Assembly (NCBI GenBank): GCA_002390165.1
Contig: DGOU01000179.1
Coordinates: forward strand, 1 to 9,277
Direction: 5' to 3'
DNA length: 9,277 nt
Source of the DNA: Lutibacter sp. UBA4458
Lineage (GTDB): Bacteria; Bacteroidota; Bacteroidia; Flavobacteriales; Flavobacteriaceae
In this document: piece after piece, positions 7,817 to 9,277 of the stretch
How positions within the stretch are numbered: position 1 is the stretch's first letter
Layout: each line of letters begins with the position of its first letter
Program-made: the position numbers and the translations under genes
The notes under the pieces: model-generated
Seen by the model: the letters and a program-made list of their open reading frames with translations, nothing else
Databases searched by the model: none
Told to the model about the DNA's origin: nothing

Positions 7817-7859
7817 AATATTAATAGTTGTTCTTTTTGACTAAATTCGTTTAATAGTA

Positions 7860-7889
7860 CAAAATTATAACATTTTTTTAAATCAACAA
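7860..7889 (-). promoter_or_regulatory. Candidate Bacteroidota-type promoter for the TetR/efflux operon
   Basis: Read on the minus strand, TAATTTTG at 7867-7860 is an exact match to the TAnnTTTG -7 element described for Flavobacterium and Bacteroides. Upstream lie two adjacent TTG triplets (7889-7887 and 7886-7884), giving spacers of 19 or 16 bases to the -7 element; the first fits the usual -33 distance. Transcription would start near 7853, leaving a leader of about 37 bases before the TetR ATG. In such AT-rich DNA a chance match is possible, but the position is right. Confidence 0.55.
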
Positions 7890-7904
7890 AAAAATATAGA
7901 ATTA

Positions 7905-7922
7905 TTTAAAAGTAATTTTAAA
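7905..7922. repeat. Short inverted repeat in the divergent intergenic region, possible TetR operator
   Basis: TTTAAAA and TTTTAAA form perfect 7-base inverted arms around GTAA. The site lies about 15 bases upstream of the candidate -33 element of the efflux operon and about 30 bases before the isoprenyl synthase ATG. TetR-family dimers bind palindromes of about this size, often in such shared regions. The arms are made only of A and T in very AT-rich DNA, so chance is a serious alternative. Confidence 0.2.
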
Positions 7923-7951
7923 GCGTTATTTTTACCAAAATTTGTAATTAA

Positions 7952-8923
7952 ATGAAAAGCGTTGAAAACTACAAAAAGGACTTTTTACTTTATTTAAATA
8001 CTATTGTTAAAGTAAAAGAACCCAAACAATTATATGAACCAATACATTACATATTGCAATTAGGTGGTAAACGATTACGACCCGTTTTAACCTTATTAAT
8101 TTGCGATATATATAATGGGAATGTTGTAAAAGCAATGGATGCCGCTGTTGCCATTGAGGTTTTTCATAATTTCACATTAATTCATGATGATATTATGGAT
8201 AATGCTCCAATTAGAAGAAGTAAAACAACCGTACACGAAAAATGGGATGTAAATACAGGAATTTTGTCAGGAGATGCTATGATGATTATGGCGTATCAAT
8301 ATTTAGAAAAGTACGACCCAAATCTTTATAAAAAACTAAATATTTTGTTTAGCAAAACAGCTTTAGAAGTTTGTGAAGGGCAACAGTATGATGTTGATTT
8401 TGAAACTAAAAATAACGTTACTATTGCAGAGTATGTTAAAATGATTACTTATAAAACATCCGTTTTAGTAGCTGCAGCAATGAAAATGGGCGCAATTATT
8501 GCAGAAACTAATGAAGAAGAAGCTAATAAAATTTATCAGTTTGGATTAAATCTTGGAATTGCTTTTCAATTACAGGATGATTATTTAGATACTTTTGGAG
8601 ATGTAGCAACTTTTGGTAAGAAAATAGGAGGAGATATTATAGAGAATAAGAAAACATTTTTGTATTTAAAAGCTTTGGAAGTAGGTAAAAAGGAAGATAA
8701 ACAACGTTTAATTCAGTTATATAGTTCTAAAGTTGAAAATGATAAAAAGATGGAAGAGGTTACGGCATTATTCAAAAAGAATAAACTGAATGAAATTACG
8801 GTTAAGGAAATTGAAATATATACAAATAAAGCCTTTGAAACTTTAAATACACTTTCTATTTCTGAAGAAAAGAAATTGATTCTTAAAAACTTTGGATTAA
8901 ATTTAATGAAACGTTCTAATTAA
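7952..8923 (+). CDS. Trans-isoprenyl (polyprenyl) diphosphate synthase
   Basis: This 323-residue protein of the IspA/IspB/CrtE family condenses isopentenyl diphosphate with allylic diphosphates to build isoprenoid chains in the cytoplasm. All key motifs are intact: GGKRLRP (38-44) for substrate phosphate binding, the first Asp-rich motif DDIMD (79-83) followed by RR (88-89), KT (168-169), and the second Asp-rich motif DDYLD (209-213) preceded by FQLQ. The first motif lacks the two-residue insertion of bacterial farnesyl diphosphate synthases. An aromatic residue, Phe74, lies five positions before it, the pattern linked to geranylgeranyl (C20) products in type I enzymes. A short-chain product (C15-C20) is thus my inference; chain length should be measured. 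It is transcribed away from the TetR operon. No convincing plus-strand promoter was seen. It overlaps the next gene by one base. Confidence 0.94.
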   Translation: MKSVENYKKDFLLYLNTIVKVKEPKQLYEPIHYILQLGGKRLRPVLTLLICDIYNGNVVKAMDAAVAIEVFHNFTLIHDDIMDNAPIRRSKTTVHEKWDVNTGILSGDAMMIMAYQYLEKYDPNLYKKLNILFSKTALEVCEGQQYDVDFETKNNVTIAEYVKMITYKTSVLVAAAMKMGAIIAETNEEEANKIYQFGLNLGIAFQLQDDYLDTFGDVATFGKKIGGDIIENKKTFLYLKALEVGKKEDKQRLIQLYSSKVENDKKMEEVTALFKKNKLNEITVKEIEIYTNKAFETLNTLSISEEKKLILKNFGLNLMKRSN

Positions 8924-9270
8924 TGTTATCTATACTAAATACCGATGAGTTATTTAAAAATGCGGTACAGGAAGATTTATATCAAAATTTAATAAAACAA
9001 TTAAATAAAGATTTTAGGTTAGCAAATTTAAATGAATCTCTTGTTTTGACTAGTACTCCAGTTCAATTAAAAGAAACATTAAGCGTCATTTTATTAAAAT
9101 TACTCACCAATAATTATGATGATTATTTAAATTTAATGTACAGAATTGACGTGTCTGAAAAAGAATTAGCAACATTAAACACTAAAAATTTAGAAACTAC
9201 CATTAACCAAATAACTTTTTTAATTTTAAAAAGAGAGTATCAAAAAGTTTGGTTTAGAAATAAATTCTAA
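8923..9270 (+). CDS. Hypothetical protein translationally coupled to the isoprenyl synthase
   Basis: I do not recognise this 115-residue protein. The ATG (8923-8925) shares its A with the TAA stop of the isoprenyl synthase (TAATG), so the two are very likely translated together and the gene is probably real. The sequence is Leu-, Asn- and Lys-rich, looks mainly helical, and has no signal peptide, membrane segment, Cys or His clusters or evident catalytic motif. Hydrophobic residues recur at helical spacing (for example LYQNLIKQLNKDF, 19-31, and SVILLKLLTN, 54-63), consistent with a small soluble helical bundle or a protein-binding partner. The C-terminus is basic and aromatic (KVWFRNKF). A role with the synthase is suggested only by the coupling. 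The stop is at 9268-9270; the last seven bases of the window are non-coding or belong to what follows. Confidence 0.75.
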   Translation: MLSILNTDELFKNAVQEDLYQNLIKQLNKDFRLANLNESLVLTSTPVQLKETLSVILLKLLTNNYDDYLNLMYRIDVSEKELATLNTKNLETTINQITFLILKREYQKVWFRNKF

Positions 9271-9277
9271 AAACTGG

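Larger units (their letters stand above)
1..7853 (-). other. Predicted seven-gene operon: TetR, acyltransferase, RND efflux trio, ACP-like protein, patatin lipase
   Basis: Seven genes run in the same direction without interruption. Intergenic gaps in transcription order are 45, 42, 42 (3 if a TTG start is used for the pump), 15, 31 and 0 bases. No terminator-like hairpin with a T tract and no second good promoter was found in the gaps. One candidate promoter (7860-7889) precedes the first gene, with a transcript start expected near 7853. The end of the operon lies beyond position 1. A TetR gene leading an MFP-RND-TolC set is a common arrangement for a self-regulated efflux operon. The lipid-related genes on both sides of the pump are the less usual part. 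Co-transcription is inferred from spacing and strand only. Confidence 0.75.

Noticed and set aside
7840..7858. ACTA...TAGT as a palindromic operator near the transcript start
   Set aside because: Only the outer four bases on each side are complementary; the inner bases do not pair, so the signal is too weak to list.
7937..7944. AAAATTTG as a -7 promoter element for the isoprenyl synthase
   Set aside because: It differs from TAnnTTTG at the first base, has no TTG at the right distance upstream, and would leave almost no leader before the ATG at 7952.

Overview
The window is strongly AT-rich. It has Bacteroidota-type features: a TTG...TAnnTTTG-style promoter, mostly AT-rich leaders without Shine-Dalgarno sites, and Lys/Asn/Ile-rich proteins. 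I infer a member of the Flavobacteriia. Genus cannot be read from the sequence.

Layout. Positions 1-7816 hold seven genes, all on the minus strand, with gaps of 0-45 bases (42 bases if the ATG start of the pump is used). This looks like one operon read from right to left. In transcription order it encodes a TetR-family repressor (7816-7235), a PlsC-type lysophospholipid acyltransferase homologue (7189-6584), a lipoprotein membrane-fusion protein (6541-5477), an RND inner-membrane pump (5434-2357), a TolC-type outer-membrane channel (2341-992), a small acyl-carrier-protein-like protein (960-727) and a patatin-like phospholipase (726 to beyond position 1). A good candidate promoter lies at 7860-7889. 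A 135-base intergenic region (7817-7951) separates this operon from a divergent pair on the plus strand: a trans-isoprenyl diphosphate synthase (7952-8923) and, overlapping it by one base, a 115-residue protein of unknown function (8923-9270).

How the genes may work together. The three RND genes make a complete tripartite efflux pump, presumably under control of the TetR protein. What sets the operon apart is that three further genes look lipid-related: an acyltransferase, an ACP-like protein and a patatin lipase. This suggests, as inference, an exporter tied to acyl-lipid turnover: expelling a lipid or fatty-acid-like compound, or repairing the membrane when the TetR ligand is sensed. The most unusual detail is that the ACP-like protein keeps the ACP sequence pattern but has Asp (residue 34) where the phosphopantetheine-bearing Ser of the DSL motif should be. 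It is therefore unlikely to carry acyl groups in the normal way. No RNA genes, mobile elements, CRISPR arrays or long repeats were seen.
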